DNA of 64,000 bases from Paenibacillus pini JCM 16418 (GCF_000576305.1 NZ_BAVZ01000011.1:1-64000), one strand, 5' to 3'. Numbered from the stretch's first letter, positions 25,745 through 35,815 are shown. A program made the numbers and translations. Notes: generated by a model from the sequence alone, not told the origin.

Positions 25745-27583
25745 ATGATAGTCAATCGTATTATGTTTCGTAAGTCATGGATGATCACCCTGATCGCTGT
25801 TATGGTTCTGTCTTTATTTCAATTCTTAGCACCTAATACACCCAAAGCTAATGCGGCAGTAGCTAGTAAAACGATCGTAGGCTACTGGCATAACTTCGAG
25901 AACGGCTCAGGCTTTATTAAGCTACGCGATGTCTCACCAAAGTTCGATGTAATCAATGTATCTTTCGCAGAACCTACATCAGGTGTTTCTAATGGAACGA
26001 TTGGATTTACCCCATTCAATTACACAGATGCTGACTTTAAAGCGGACGTTGCTTATCTACAAAGTCAAGGGAAGAAAGTCATTATCTCTATTGGTGGTGC
26101 AAATGGTCAAGTTCAACTAGTGAGCACGGCAGCCCGAGATAATTTCGTGAATTCTGTAACCGCTATCATTGAGAAATATGGCTTTGATGGTTTAGATGTT
26201 GACTTTGAGGGCCATTCGCTATTCTTGAATTCAGGTGATAGTGACTTTAAAAATCCAACGACGCCCGTTGTCGTAAATCTAATTTCGGCTCTCCGTACGA
26301 TCAACAATCACTTTGGTACGAATAATTTTTACCTGACGATGGCACCAGAAACTTTTTTCGTGCAGCTCGGCTATAGCTTCTATGGAGGCAGCTGCATAAG
26401 CTGTGACAGCCGTGCGGGTGCGTATTTGCCCGTGATCTACGCTACACGTGATATTCTTGATTGGCTTCAAGTACAGAACTATAATTCCGGTCCGATTACA
26501 GGACTTGATGATCAATATCATAATATGGGAACCGCCGATTTCCATGTTGCTATGGCAGATATGGTACTGACAGGATTCCCCGTTGCCAAAAATCCTAATA
26601 GTCTCTTTCCAGCCCTGCGACCAGATCAAGTGATTCTTGGCTTACCAGCCAATGCGAATGCAGGCGGGGGATTCACATCCGTATCCGAAGTGCAAAAAGC
26701 ACTTGACGCTTTGATTAAAGGAGTGCAATTATCCAGCTATAAAACGCGTGGCAGTCTAACAGGCTACCCAGATTTCCGCGGTGTAATGACATGGTCTATC
26801 AACTGGGATAAGTTTAATAACTTTGAATTCTCGAACAGCCACCGCGCCTATCTCGATGCATTAAGTCCTCCGGTGACTGATACACAGCCTCCAAGCACTC
26901 CTACGAATGTTACGGCTACTTCCAAATCCGCAACTAGTGTTAACTTAAGCTGGACGGCCTCGACAGATAATGTTGCGGTAACCGGTTATACGGTTTCATA
27001 TGGCTCACAATCGCTAAATGTAGCAGGTACAACTGCAGCGATCACGGGTCTCACGCCGGATACTTCTTATGTTTTTACGGTTAAAGCGAAGGATGCTAAG
27101 GGTAATCTGTCTGCAGCAAGTACAGCACTCACGGTGAAAACCGATGCAGCCAGTACTGGAGGAGATCAAACAGCTCCTACGGCACCAACCAATTTGCAAG
27201 TGAGTGCGAAGACCGCAACAAGTGTTTCCTTGAGCTGGACAGCATCCACCGATAATATCGGTGTTACAGGCTATACGGTTACTTATGGATCGAGCACAAT
27301 TAATGTGACTGGAACGACCACTACAATCAGCGGCTTGACAGCAAATACAAGTTACCAATTCACAGTGACCGCAAAGGACGCAGCAGGTAATGTTTCTCCA
27401 GGAACGAATGTAAGCGTAACAACGGATGCACAAAGCGGCGCTCAAGCTTGGGCACCTAACGTCAGTTACAAAGTAAATGACTTAGTCACTTATGGCGGCA
27501 AAACATATTCTTGTCGGCAGCCTCACACCTCCCTAGTTGGCTGGGAACCATCAAATGTTCCTGCCTTGTGGCAGGTGAAATAG
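25745..27583 (+). CDS. Secreted GH18 chitinase with two FnIII domains and CBM5/12
   Basis: 612 residues. Signal peptide (cut near ANAAVAS), GH18 barrel (about 35-375) with the SIGGANGQ strand and the catalytic DGLDVDFE motif (DxxDxDxE), MTWSINWD at barrel end; two fibronectin type III domains (about 385-470 and 480-565) each with SWTASTDN and GLT.[DN]TSY; and a C-terminal chitin-binding CBM5/12 (AWAPNVSYKVNDLVTYGGK, WEPSNVPALW). It hydrolyses chitin outside the cell. The C-terminal module is nearly the same as that of the LPMO at 52523-53899, including [17 protein letters not shown] precedes the ATG. Confidence 0.95.
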   Translation: MIVNRIMFRKSWMITLIAVMVLSLFQFLAPNTPKANAAVASKTIVGYWHNFENGSGFIKLRDVSPKFDVINVSFAEPTSGVSNGTIGFTPFNYTDADFKADVAYLQSQGKKVIISIGGANGQVQLVSTAARDNFVNSVTAIIEKYGFDGLDVDFEGHSLFLNSGDSDFKNPTTPVVVNLISALRTINNHFGTNNFYLTMAPETFFVQLGYSFYGGSCISCDSRAGAYLPVIYATRDILDWLQVQNYNSGPITGLDDQYHNMGTADFHVAMADMVLTGFPVAKNPNSLFPALRPDQVILGLPANANAGGGFTSVSEVQKALDALIKGVQLSSYKTRGSLTGYPDFRGVMTWSINWDKFNNFEFSNSHRAYLDALSPPVTDTQPPSTPTNVTATSKSATSVNLSWTASTDNVAVTGYTVSYGSQSLNVAGTTAAITGLTPDTSYVFTVKAKDAKGNLSAASTALTVKTDAASTGGDQTAPTAPTNLQVSAKTATSVSLSWTASTDNIGVTGYTVTYGSSTINVTGTTTTISGLTANTSYQFTVTAKDAAGNVSPGTNVSVTTDAQSGAQAWAPNVSYKVNDLVTYGGKTYSCRQPHTSLVGWEPSNVPALWQVK

Positions 27584-27620
27584 AGCTGTTCTAATATGTA
27601 GCTACAAATAAATCATGTAA

Positions 27621-27662
27621 AAATACTTCACACCGCTAACAGCCGGGTGAGGTATTTTTTTT
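27621..27662 (+). terminator. Terminator after the chitinase gene
   Basis: AAATACTTCAC..CCG pairs with CGG.GTGAGGTATTT; eight Ts follow. Confidence 0.87.
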
Positions 27663-27797
27663 GCTTGAAATTCGATTTATTTGAAATCTAAAATAAAATT
27701 CAATCGTTTTTCTGTTCAGCAGCGTCTTATAATTAACAACATATCTTAGATGACTTCTTCCGAGAATCGATAACATACAGGAAGAGGGGGAGCGGTG

Positions 27798-28307
27798 ATG
27801 GTGGAAAACATAATGAACAAGGTATATATTGCGAATCGGGACTTGATGAATGAAGAGACATTCTTTAAGCGACTATCTGAAGACCATCGCAAATTATACT
27901 CAATCGCTTTCAGCTACTTGCGTAACGAAGCTGACGCGTTAGAAATGATACAGGAAGCATCATGCAGAGCTTGGATAAAGCGTAAAAAACTTAAGGACGA
28001 GCAGTCCTTTACACCTTGGATTATTCGAATTACGATCAACTGCTGCATGGACGAGCTTCGGCGCAGAAAGCGCGAGTTTCCTGCGGACAAGCTACATGAG
28101 GATGCTGTACAAGAAATGAAGAGCAGTGACCGAATGGATTTGGAGCGGGCAATGGAACGAATGAAACCGAAATATCGACATGTCGTGATGCTGAAATATT
28201 ACCAGGACATGACGACCGTTGAAATTGCTAAAGTTCTACAAAAGCCTGAAGGTACGATCAAAACCTGGCTAAGAGAAGGGCTAAAACAGCTCCGGAAATA
28301 TCTGTAG
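27798..28307 (+). CDS. ECF RNA polymerase sigma factor
   Basis: 169 residues with intact region 2 (LYSIAFSYLRNEADALEMIQEA, FTPWIIRITINCCMDELRRRK; in parts) and region 4 (MKPKYRHVVMLKYYQDMTTVEIA, PEGTIKTWLREGLKQLRKYL). SigV/SigW-like ECF class. ATG 27798 follows GAGGGGGAG; GTG 27795 is too near that site. CGTCTTATAAT at 27724-27734 upstream could be an ECF-type -10 region. Its partner membrane protein follows 23 bases downstream but appears frameshifted near its N terminus. Confidence 0.88.
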   Translation: MVENIMNKVYIANRDLMNEETFFKRLSEDHRKLYSIAFSYLRNEADALEMIQEASCRAWIKRKKLKDEQSFTPWIIRITINCCMDELRRRKREFPADKLHEDAVQEMKSSDRMDLERAMERMKPKYRHVVMLKYYQDMTTVEIAKVLQKPEGTIKTWLREGLKQLRKYL

Positions 28308-28330
28308 AGATAAGGGAGGAGAGTTTAAAA

Positions 28331-29760
28331 ATGTTGGAAAAAGCAGAACGGATGTTGAGCCAAGACGTGAGCGAAGTAAAAAGAGTAGCGAAGAAATTAG
28401 AGAATTGAAAATTTCTAATGCGATGCGTGTTGGCATAGCACGAGGGAGGAAGCATGAGATGAAACGGACGTATACTTTTGGAGTTAGCGCACTAATAGTC
28501 GCTGCAGCGGCAATTTTTATTATATTCTCAATAAGTGGCTCACCATTTAAGGCACTTAAGGAAGATGCGGTGCAAACAGCGAGCGCCAATAGTGTTTCCG
28601 ACTTCGAATCATTTCGTTCGATTGCACAACGTGATCAGGGCTTTGCCGCTGCATTAGAACAAGGACTCATGAAGCCCATAAAACAAGGTGTAGAAAAAAA
28701 TGGTTACCGAATGGACGTGGCAGGTGCCGTTACCGATGGTCGAAGAGCCTATGTCATGTACAGCTTTCAAAATCATACGGATTCAGACGTCATTCCAATT
28801 GTGGATGCTATCATTTTCGGCGAAACCGAAACACCGTCTATTGGAGCTGAGATATGTATTGCTATGGGCAATAATGTTGTTTCCTCAGGACAGACATCCT
28901 ACTTTGTCTTTAAAACGGATCTTTTATCTTCCGCTGATTATAAGAAAGACGCACAGTTTAGTATTAAACTCTGGAATAATGCAACCTCAAAGTATCAGAA
29001 GGTTCTGAATGTTAAGTTTGATCTCGAACCCAATCTGCTAAAAGACAAGGAGCGAGTATTCAATACGGAAGGTACGATGAAGGTAGACGGGCAAAATATT
29101 AAGGTGAAACAAGTGAGCTTTACTCCGCTTAACACCTATGTAGATTTAGAATATGACAAAAATAATGATAAACAGATTTTTAAAATGATAAATCCTGTCC
29201 TGATTGGAGAAAAAGGGGATCATATAGAAAAATTATATTACCCTGAATACATGCCAACGCTCGACCCTTCCAAAACAACACTTGTTTTCAAGACTAATAA
29301 GTTTGATCAGCTGGATTCAGCCTCATTGAAGGTGTTCGGAATTGGCGCTGTAAAGAAAGACCAGTTGAAAGTTGTTGTTGATATCAACAAGAAACAAATT
29401 GTTGAAGCGCCGGATGACAATTTTACAATCATTCAGCCCGATGAAAAGGTAGGAGAAGGTGAAATGATATTCCAACATCGTCTTGAGAATGCTCAAGTGG
29501 CCGATAGCATTGGGATGTGGCTGGACGATAGTTATACGGATGCCGCAGGAGAAGAGCATAAAAGGTTACCTTCAGTAAATGTGAGTCATGGAGGTACGAC
29601 TACATCAAGTAAAGAAGATACTCAAGTGGATGAGACAGCTTATAATTTTGGTAAGGAAGCACTTAATTATCCACAACCGCTTACCATAGGAGTCAAAAGG
29701 TACTGGATTCCAATTATGGAAACTCAGACGCAAGAGTTGTTATCGAAGAATAAGAATTAA
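28331..29760 (+). pseudogene. Anti-sigma factor (DUF4179-like) with apparent N-terminal frameshift
   Basis: GGGAGGAG at 28315-28322 precedes ATG 28331, which encodes MLEKAERMLSQDVSEVKRVAKK and stops at 28408. The adjoining frame, open from upstream, continues from about 28393 as EEIRELKISNAMRVGIARGRK, then a transmembrane helix (FGVSALIVAAAAIFIIFSI) and a long extracellular part to 29760. One base lost near 28391 would explain this, and joining the frames gives a complete anti-sigma factor of about 477 residues. Alternatively translation begins at TTG 28405, but that leaves only a short cytoplasmic part and no ribosome binding site. Extracellular segments FQNHTDSDVIPIVDA and DSIGMWLDDSY resemble DUF4179/DUF5643. 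Confidence 0.72.
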
Positions 29761-29777
29761 TCATTGAATGTAATAAT

Positions 29778-29826
29778 AAAAGGACGATATCCCAGAGTTA
29801 TGAGACCCTTGGGATATCGTCCTTTT
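29778..29826. terminator. Bidirectional terminator between convergent genes
   Basis: AAAAGGACGATATCCCA pairs with TGGGATATCGTCCTTTT. It serves the anti-sigma gene (+) and the MarR gene (-). Confidence 0.9.
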
Positions 29827-29842
29827 CATGTTTTGCATCCGA

Positions 29843-30334
29843 TTAGGAAGAAGTTTTACTGCGTGAATCCGATAGATGACGAGTTTGTTCTTCGATGACT
29901 GCACTTGCTTTACTTAAGAATTGTGTAATCAATGTAAGCTCTTCCTTAGTATAAGAGGAAGCCAATTTAATCATTGACTCATACAACGGTTGGTACGTAT
30001 CGCTGACTTCTTCTTTGTTTTCATATTCTGGAACAATAATGACTTTACGACGGTCATGAGGATCGTTTTCCCTACGAACATAACCGACTTTTTCAAGTCG
30101 ATCAATTAATGCAGTTATACTCCCCGTGGTAAGACCTGTTATTTTGGCCATTTCTCCAGCAGTGAGCGAACCTTTTTCACGTAAGATATCTACTGACATA
30201 AAGTCATTATTGTGTAAGCCAAGAGAGGAACCCACATTTTGTTGATAGAGTACCGATCTGGTTCCAAGTCCACGCATGAGTAAGACCAATTGTTCCTCTA
30301 GTTCGGTTGTAGAATCTGGTTGTTGGCTTGACAA
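29843..30334 (-). CDS. MarR family transcriptional regulator
   Basis: 163 residues. The winged helix runs LREKGSLTAGEMAKITGLTTGSITALIDRLEKVGYVRRENDP in pieces (LTAGEMAKITGLTTGSI; LIDRLEKVGYVRRENDPHDRR), the usual MarR recognition helix and wing. It is divergent from the UvrA-like gene, and a palindrome lies in the shared 145-base region. The likely role is repression of itself and the UvrA-like/MFS pair until a drug-like ligand binds. Good ribosome binding site AAGGAGG near 30347. Confidence 0.88.
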   Translation of the reverse strand: MSSQQPDSTTELEEQLVLLMRGLGTRSVLYQQNVGSSLGLHNNDFMSVDILREKGSLTAGEMAKITGLTTGSITALIDRLEKVGYVRRENDPHDRRKVIIVPEYENKEEVSDTYQPLYESMIKLASSYTKEELTLITQFLSKASAVIEEQTRHLSDSRSKTSS

Positions 30335-30368
30335 ATTACAAACCTCCTTTTATTATAACAATATCATA

Positions 30369-30408
30369 TATCTTGATTATCAAGATAATTAATTTTCAAG
30401 ATACTTGA
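30369..30408. promoter_or_regulatory. Palindromic operator pair, probable MarR binding site
   Basis: TATCTTGAT-T-ATCAAGATA (30369-30387) is a perfect 9-1-9 palindrome. A second, shorter dyad TCAAG-ATA-CTTGA follows at 30396-30408, with the same CAAG/CTTG core. Both sit between divergent marR and uvrA-like genes. Confidence 0.72.
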
Positions 30409-30479
30409 TGGGCGTTTGATTAAGTAAGCTTCATTTTATCGAATTCACTTGGATTTTGCAATCATAAGGAGACGTTTAA

Positions 30480-32981
30480 ATGAACGAAAATATTTATATT
30501 CAAGGTGCCAGGGAAAACAATCTCAAGAATATTTCGCTTACCATTCCTAAATATAAGCTTGTAGTCTTAACAGGACCTTCTGGATCAGGCAAGTCGACGC
30601 TCGCCATGGATACGCTACAGAGAGAATGCCAAAGACAGTATCTGGATTCCATGGGAATGACATCTGATTCGATTAGCAAACCGAAAGTAGATTCAATTGT
30701 AGGGTTATCACCATCCATTAGCGTTGGACAGCATGTTACAAATCGCAACCCTCGCTCGACGGTCGGAACAGTAACAGACATATACACGTTTGTAAGGTTT
30801 ATCTTTTCCAGACTTGGTGAGCGAATTTGCCCCAGTTGTAGTGCTACGATTCCCCCTTCATTTGAACCGATAGGTTCCTTAGCTGTTGAAGATGAGGACT
30901 GGGGTTCTCAGACAATGAGTTGTCCACATTGTGGCACTGAACTTGAGAAACTAGGTATGTCACACTTTTCCTTTAATAAGCCAGAGGGAGCCTGCGTGAC
31001 ATGCAGCGGTCTTGGTCATGTGGCAAGTATAAATGAAGAGGCGGTATTTAATCAGGAACTCAGTTTACAAGATGGTGGAGTTGCTTCTCTTCATGGGGTT
31101 CATCGTGACATTCAGACACGCATTTTAGTAGCTGCTGGAAAGCATTTCGGGTTCGATTTCGATCCAGCACAGCTGTTAAAAGATTACGGTGAGATTCAGC
31201 GAGATTTGCTATATCACGGTGTTGAAAGCGATGCGTTTAAGCGCCATTTTCCAGACAAGAAGCCTATCCAAGGAACAAAATTCGAAGGTGTAATCCCTGG
31301 ATTATGGCGTCGTTATAAAGAGAAGGAAGGAGATACTGGAGCTCAAGAGAAGGAAGGTTTCTTTCAAGAAAAGCTTTGTCCAGATTGTCTGGGTACACGC
31401 CTCAAGAAAGAAGTTCGTCTCGTTCATGTTGCTGGAGCATCCATAGCAGAGGTATCTGATTGGTCGCTTAGTGACGTATTTGAATGGACTAATGGACTAC
31501 AAAAGGCGTTGCCTAAGGAAGGCCTACATCTACTTGAGCCGATCCTGCATGACATGCCCACACGTTTGAAACGTATTCTGGATGTCGGTCTTGGATATCT
31601 CTCATTGAACCGGCAGACGGTATCCTTATCGGGTGGGGAAGCCCAGCGACTCCGTCTTGCATCATTACTTGGCTCAGGTCTGACGGGTGTGCTCTATATA
31701 CTGGATGAACCGACGACGGGACTTCATCCGCGTGATACGGCTGGTCTTATTCGGGTGCTCCAGGAACTTCGAGATCTGGGCAATACCGTGCTGGTCATTG
31801 AGCATGATATTGATATGATGCGTGCTGCTGATCATGTTATCGATATTGGGCCTGGTGCTGGATTACAAGGTGGGACTGTTGTGGGAGAAGGTAGCCTAGA
31901 GAATTTGATGTCTAGTGAGCTTTCAGTAACGGGTGCTTATTTAAGAAATGAACGAATGCAAACATCTGCTCCTAGCCGCAGGAAAGGGAATGGACAATAC
32001 ATTACCATTAACAACGCGAAATCCCGTAATATCGATATTTCGTCAGTTTCTATTCCTCTTGAATGCTTAGTAGCTGTTACGGGCGTCTCGGGCTCAGGTA
32101 AATCCACGCTCGTATTTGATATTCTTGCACAAGGTGGTTCCAAGGAACATAAGGCGGAAGGATACAGTGAAATTACAGGCTTCGATCAAATTGGACATAT
32201 TGTGATTTTTGATCAATCACCCATGGGCAGAATACAAAGATCCAATGTGGCGACATATACCGATGTATTCTCACATCTTCGTAAATTATTTGCTGGATTG
32301 CCGGAGGCCAAGGAAAGAAAACTGACAGCGAAGCATTTTTCATTTAACACGCCTGGTGGACGTTGTGAGACATGTCAAGGGCTTGGCGTACTGTCCGTAG
32401 ACATGAACTTCCTTCCCGATTTAGAAGTCAAATGCCCTGATTGTAAAGGGAGAAGATTTACTAATGAAGTCCTGCAGGTTCAGTATAAGGGTCTGTCGAT
32501 CTCAGATGTACTGAATATGTCGGTGCAAGAAAGTTTGCCGATTCTTAAGGACGAAGCCAAAATGGCGGGTATTATTGAGATGCTATGTGAGGTAGGTCTG
32601 GGGTATCTGCATTGGGGTCAGTCTGTCAAAACCTTATCTGGCGGTGAAGGTCAGCGAATTAGACTTGCAAAAGAGCTCAGCAAACCATCCAAGCATCATA
32701 CCTTGTATCTCTTAGACGAGCCGACAACGGGTCTGCATCCATCTGACATTAAGCAGCTTCAGGTTTTACTGGATAAGCTAGTGGATACAGGAAATACCGT
32801 TGTGGTTGTCGAGCACAGTCTTGAGCTGATCCGAGAATGTGATTGGGTAATTGATATCGGCCCGGAAGGTGGAGACGCTGGTGGTGAGCTAGTAGCTGAA
32901 GGAACACCAGAGGAGGTAGCGAAAGTGAAATCCTCATACACAGGGATGTTTTTAAAACGCATTTTGGCGGAAGGAATCTAA
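30480..32981 (+). CDS. UvrA-like ABC-ATPase (UvrA2/drug-resistance class)
   Basis: 833 residues, about 110 shorter than housekeeping UvrA. Two ABC ATPase halves: Walker [10 protein letters not shown] (about 32) and GVSGSGKST (about 537), signatures LSGGEAQRLRLA and LSGGEGQRIRLAKEL, Walker B LYILDEPTTGLHP and LYLLDEPTTGLHP. Zinc Cys pairs remain (CPSC, CPHC, CVTC, CPDC, CETC, CPDC). It opens MNENIYIQGARENNLKNI. In family terms, shortened UvrA paralogues near efflux pumps (DrrC-type) give resistance to DNA-binding drugs; the divergent MarR and following MFS pump fit that. Housekeeping UvrA would sit beside uvrB, which is absent. Confidence 0.88.
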   Translation: MNENIYIQGARENNLKNISLTIPKYKLVVLTGPSGSGKSTLAMDTLQRECQRQYLDSMGMTSDSISKPKVDSIVGLSPSISVGQHVTNRNPRSTVGTVTDIYTFVRFIFSRLGERICPSCSATIPPSFEPIGSLAVEDEDWGSQTMSCPHCGTELEKLGMSHFSFNKPEGACVTCSGLGHVASINEEAVFNQELSLQDGGVASLHGVHRDIQTRILVAAGKHFGFDFDPAQLLKDYGEIQRDLLYHGVESDAFKRHFPDKKPIQGTKFEGVIPGLWRRYKEKEGDTGAQEKEGFFQEKLCPDCLGTRLKKEVRLVHVAGASIAEVSDWSLSDVFEWTNGLQKALPKEGLHLLEPILHDMPTRLKRILDVGLGYLSLNRQTVSLSGGEAQRLRLASLLGSGLTGVLYILDEPTTGLHPRDTAGLIRVLQELRDLGNTVLVIEHDIDMMRAADHVIDIGPGAGLQGGTVVGEGSLENLMSSELSVTGAYLRNERMQTSAPSRRKGNGQYITINNAKSRNIDISSVSIPLECLVAVTGVSGSGKSTLVFDILAQGGSKEHKAEGYSEITGFDQIGHIVIFDQSPMGRIQRSNVATYTDVFSHLRKLFAGLPEAKERKLTAKHFSFNTPGGRCETCQGLGVLSVDMNFLPDLEVKCPDCKGRRFTNEVLQVQYKGLSISDVLNMSVQESLPILKDEAKMAGIIEMLCEVGLGYLHWGQSVKTLSGGEGQRIRLAKELSKPSKHHTLYLLDEPTTGLHPSDIKQLQVLLDKLVDTGNTVVVVEHSLELIRECDWVIDIGPEGGDAGGELVAEGTPEEVAKVKSSYTGMFLKRILAEGI

Positions 32982-33059
32982 TAAATCAGGGAAGGGACAC
33001 GGATAAAACGGGATGTTATGTGCTTAGATTAGAGGAAAATGTGGAGGGAACAAGAGAAG

Positions 33060-34583
33060 ATGGCAAAAAAAAATAACGTAGTGGTTATCATTGTAGCACT
33101 GCTACTCGCTACACTTATGGCATCGATGGATAACACGATCGTTTCAACAGCAATAGGAACAATCGTCGGAGACCTAGGTGGCTTTGACAAATTAATGTGG
33201 GTCACATCTGCATATATGATTGCAGAGATGGCTGGTATGCCGATTTTCGGTAAATTATCAGATATGTATGGCCGCAAGCGATTCTTTATTTTCGGTCTTA
33301 TTGTATTTATGGCTGGTTCCGCTCTTTGTGGAACGGCAGATTCTATTATTCAACTTAGTATTTATCGTGCTATTCAGGGTATTGGTGGCGGTGCTCTCGT
33401 ACCTATCGCATTTACAATCATGTTCGATATCGTTGCACCGGAAAAACGGGGCAAGATTGGTGGATTGTTCGGAGCGGCTTATGGTATTTCAAGTATTTTC
33501 GGGCCTCTTCTAGGTGCCTATATTACGGATTATATTCATTGGTCTTGGATTTTCTACATCAACTTACCTGTAGGTGTGATCGCATTCTTCATGATTGCGT
33601 TTTTCTACAAAGAGTCTGTCGAGCATTCTAAGGAGAAAATCGATTATCTTGGTGCTTTTACACTTGTAGCATCCATTCTATGCCTAATGTTCGGGCTTGA
33701 GCTCGGAGGTAAAGAATATGCTTGGAATTCTGGAATGATCCTTAGTTTGTTTGGAGCTTTTGCCGTGCTATTGATAAGTTTTATTATCATCGAACGTCGT
33801 GTTGATGAACCTATCATTACCTTCGGTATGTTCAAGAACCGTTTGTATTCAACCAGTAATATCATGGCCATATTTAGTGGTGCGGCTTTTATTACAGCAT
33901 CAGTCTACATTCCAATCTATATCCAAGGTGTATTTGGCGGCTCAGCGACGAGTTCAGGTTTAGTTTTACTCCCAATGATGGTCGGATCTGTAGTTACAGC
34001 TGCGGGTGGCGGTATCGTATTGTCTAAATTTAATTACCGTACGATCATGATATCGACGCTTGTGCTGCTCGTTGTGGGTATCGGCCTGCTGACTACATTA
34101 ACAACGGAAACGCCACGCTACTTAGTAACCATCTATATGGTACTGGTCGGTCTTGGAATCGGATCATCGTTCTCCGTACTAAGTAATGCAGCAATCCATG
34201 GATTTTCGGCAAAACAACGGGGATCTGCAAGTTCAACACTCAGCTTCACACGGGAATTAGGTATGACACTAGGTATCACTGTATTTGGTATTGTTCAAAG
34301 TCATGTGTTTACGAATAAACTCTCTTCCATGTTCTCTGGTGGGGGTGCAGCGCCGGAAGGCGTTGACCTAAGCGATCCGAGTAAAATATTGACTCCGGGT
34401 ACGCGTGAGAATATTCCAACTCAAATTTTAGATAAAATCACAGAGGCTTTGTCTTCATCTCTAGTTCATACGTTTGCATGGGCGATTATCCCAGCAGTCA
34501 TTGCTCTTGTTGCAGCATTTGCAATGAGCAGAGAGAAGTTCGATCCAACTTCAGAAATGGAAGAATACACGGCGTCTCATTAA
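33060..34583 (+). CDS. DHA2 family (14-TM) MFS drug efflux transporter
   Basis: About 507 residues from ATG 33060 (GGAGGG 13 bases before; ATG 33039 in the same frame overlaps that site). It has the MFS motif A GKLSDMYGRKRFF between helices 2 and 3, motif C-type GPLLGAYITDYIHWSWIFYIN (in part), DNTIVSTAIGTI in helix 1, and about 14 hydrophobic segments, so proton-driven multidrug efflux of the EmrB/QacA group. It follows the UvrA-like gene by 78 bases without a terminator between, indicating co-transcription. Confidence 0.9.
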   Translation: MAKKNNVVVIIVALLLATLMASMDNTIVSTAIGTIVGDLGGFDKLMWVTSAYMIAEMAGMPIFGKLSDMYGRKRFFIFGLIVFMAGSALCGTADSIIQLSIYRAIQGIGGGALVPIAFTIMFDIVAPEKRGKIGGLFGAAYGISSIFGPLLGAYITDYIHWSWIFYINLPVGVIAFFMIAFFYKESVEHSKEKIDYLGAFTLVASILCLMFGLELGGKEYAWNSGMILSLFGAFAVLLISFIIIERRVDEPIITFGMFKNRLYSTSNIMAIFSGAAFITASVYIPIYIQGVFGGSATSSGLVLLPMMVGSVVTAAGGGIVLSKFNYRTIMISTLVLLVVGIGLLTTLTTETPRYLVTIYMVLVGLGIGSSFSVLSNAAIHGFSAKQRGSASSTLSFTRELGMTLGITVFGIVQSHVFTNKLSSMFSGGGAAPEGVDLSDPSKILTPGTRENIPTQILDKITEALSSSLVHTFAWAIIPAVIALVAAFAMSREKFDPTSEMEEYTASH

Positions 34584-34592
34584 CGTATTTAA

Positions 34593-34627
34593 GCACATTC
34601 TGTTGATAACAGAATGTGCTTTTTTTG
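34593..34627 (+). terminator. Terminator of the UvrA-like/MFS operon
   Basis: AGCACATTCTGTT pairs perfectly with AACAGAATGTGCT around GAT; T tract follows. Confidence 0.9.
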
Positions 34628-34702
34628 TATGCTCGGTGATTACATTAAATAAAATGCCTCTGTACTAATATGATCTACATTTTATATAAGTAGGTGGATA
34701 TA

Positions 34703-35740
34703 TTGAAATATTTTCAAGGAGATCTGGGGAAGTTTCAAGAATGGGAGATTCGAACTTTACTGAATGAAATTTTAGTTATGACTGCTCAGTCCGCGGACAA
34801 GGAAGAAGGATTGGAAAACAAACTAGCAGATGGGATTATAAAGTTATGGAAAGATCGTATAGACGAAGTGTATACACGTCAGAGAGAAGCGGAAGAACTT
34901 CAACGTACCACTCATCTTGTATTTGGCCTGTCTGATGCAGGGTCCTTAAAGGTAACACTCAGTAACATTGGCAAAAGTCTAGAGAGTGAAGTTCTAGCTT
35001 TTAACGAATTGTTCTCAATCGGTCCCATTCTAAATATAGAGTTACTGGAAGGTCAAAAACGAAGACAACAATGGATGGAGGAACGCTTCGCTCATTATGC
35101 CTTCTATAATTTATTTAATCGAGAACATCAAATAGGTCATATGATCGAGACTATTGCACGAATTCCAGAACGCAATTCCATAACGATCTGGTGTAGTGAT
35201 AACGCCCATGATCAGATGGGCTTACGTTTTGCTTTGTATTTATTAAGAAAGCGTGAGCAGTCGGTGAAGGTTGTAAATATATCTGAAATCTACAGGCGAA
35301 ATTCTCTTTCCATACATCAAGATGTTCTGTACTATTCGCAGGGAGTTATTCCACAAGAAACATATCAAGAGATCGTAAGCACCTGTAATGAGGTTAAGGT
35401 CCTCGATCCTAGCCGTAGGCGCCTTTATGAATCGGAATGGTTAGAAATATCGAGTCAAAATGATATGTTGCGGATATGGCAGGATGGAGCGATTAAAGGA
35501 CTGAAAGAAAATGAACTGGATGGAGTCATCCTGAAAGCAGTAACTAAACTGGAAATGGAGCATACTGAAGATGGGTTCGTTAACGTTGGCAAAGTGATGT
35601 TCGAAGTGTTTGAAAATTTACATCAAATCGTCGGAGATCAATTTATCGAGTATAGGATTTGGATCATGATTAGTAATGGTATTCTGACTTTTAAAGGAGT
35701 GCCCGGTGCCATGTATCTATACTCTATTCGGACGCTGTGA
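34703..35740 (+). CDS. DUF1835/DUF3658-type protein
   Basis: About 345 residues; TTG 34703 fits AGGTGG five bases before (GTG 34694 overlaps it). The middle reads HLVFGLSDAGSLKVTLSNIG and LAFNELFSIGPI, matching the DUF1835 pattern (short beta strand, G-S-x-K helix, E-x-x-S-x-GP). The C-terminal third (LDGVILKAVTKLEMEH, VGKVMFEVFE, GILTFKG) is like DUF3658. Function unknown; no membrane segment or signal. Stands alone between two strong terminators. Confidence 0.75.
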   Translation: MKYFQGDLGKFQEWEIRTLLNEILVMTAQSADKEEGLENKLADGIIKLWKDRIDEVYTRQREAEELQRTTHLVFGLSDAGSLKVTLSNIGKSLESEVLAFNELFSIGPILNIELLEGQKRRQQWMEERFAHYAFYNLFNREHQIGHMIETIARIPERNSITIWCSDNAHDQMGLRFALYLLRKREQSVKVVNISEIYRRNSLSIHQDVLYYSQGVIPQETYQEIVSTCNEVKVLDPSRRRLYESEWLEISSQNDMLRIWQDGAIKGLKENELDGVILKAVTKLEMEHTEDGFVNVGKVMFEVFENLHQIVGDQFIEYRIWIMISNGILTFKGVPGAMYLYSIRTL

Positions 35741-35815
35741 AGTTTTTTATATACAAAAGGGGCATTGGATAAATGCATCCAGAGCTTTAACTATAATAGA
35801 TCAATGTAGCCATCA

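Noticed and set aside
27014..27445. 143-codon Cys-rich minus-strand frame
   Set aside because: Antisense to the FnIII repeats of the chitinase; Cys and Arg richness is an artefact of the complement of Ala/Thr codons.
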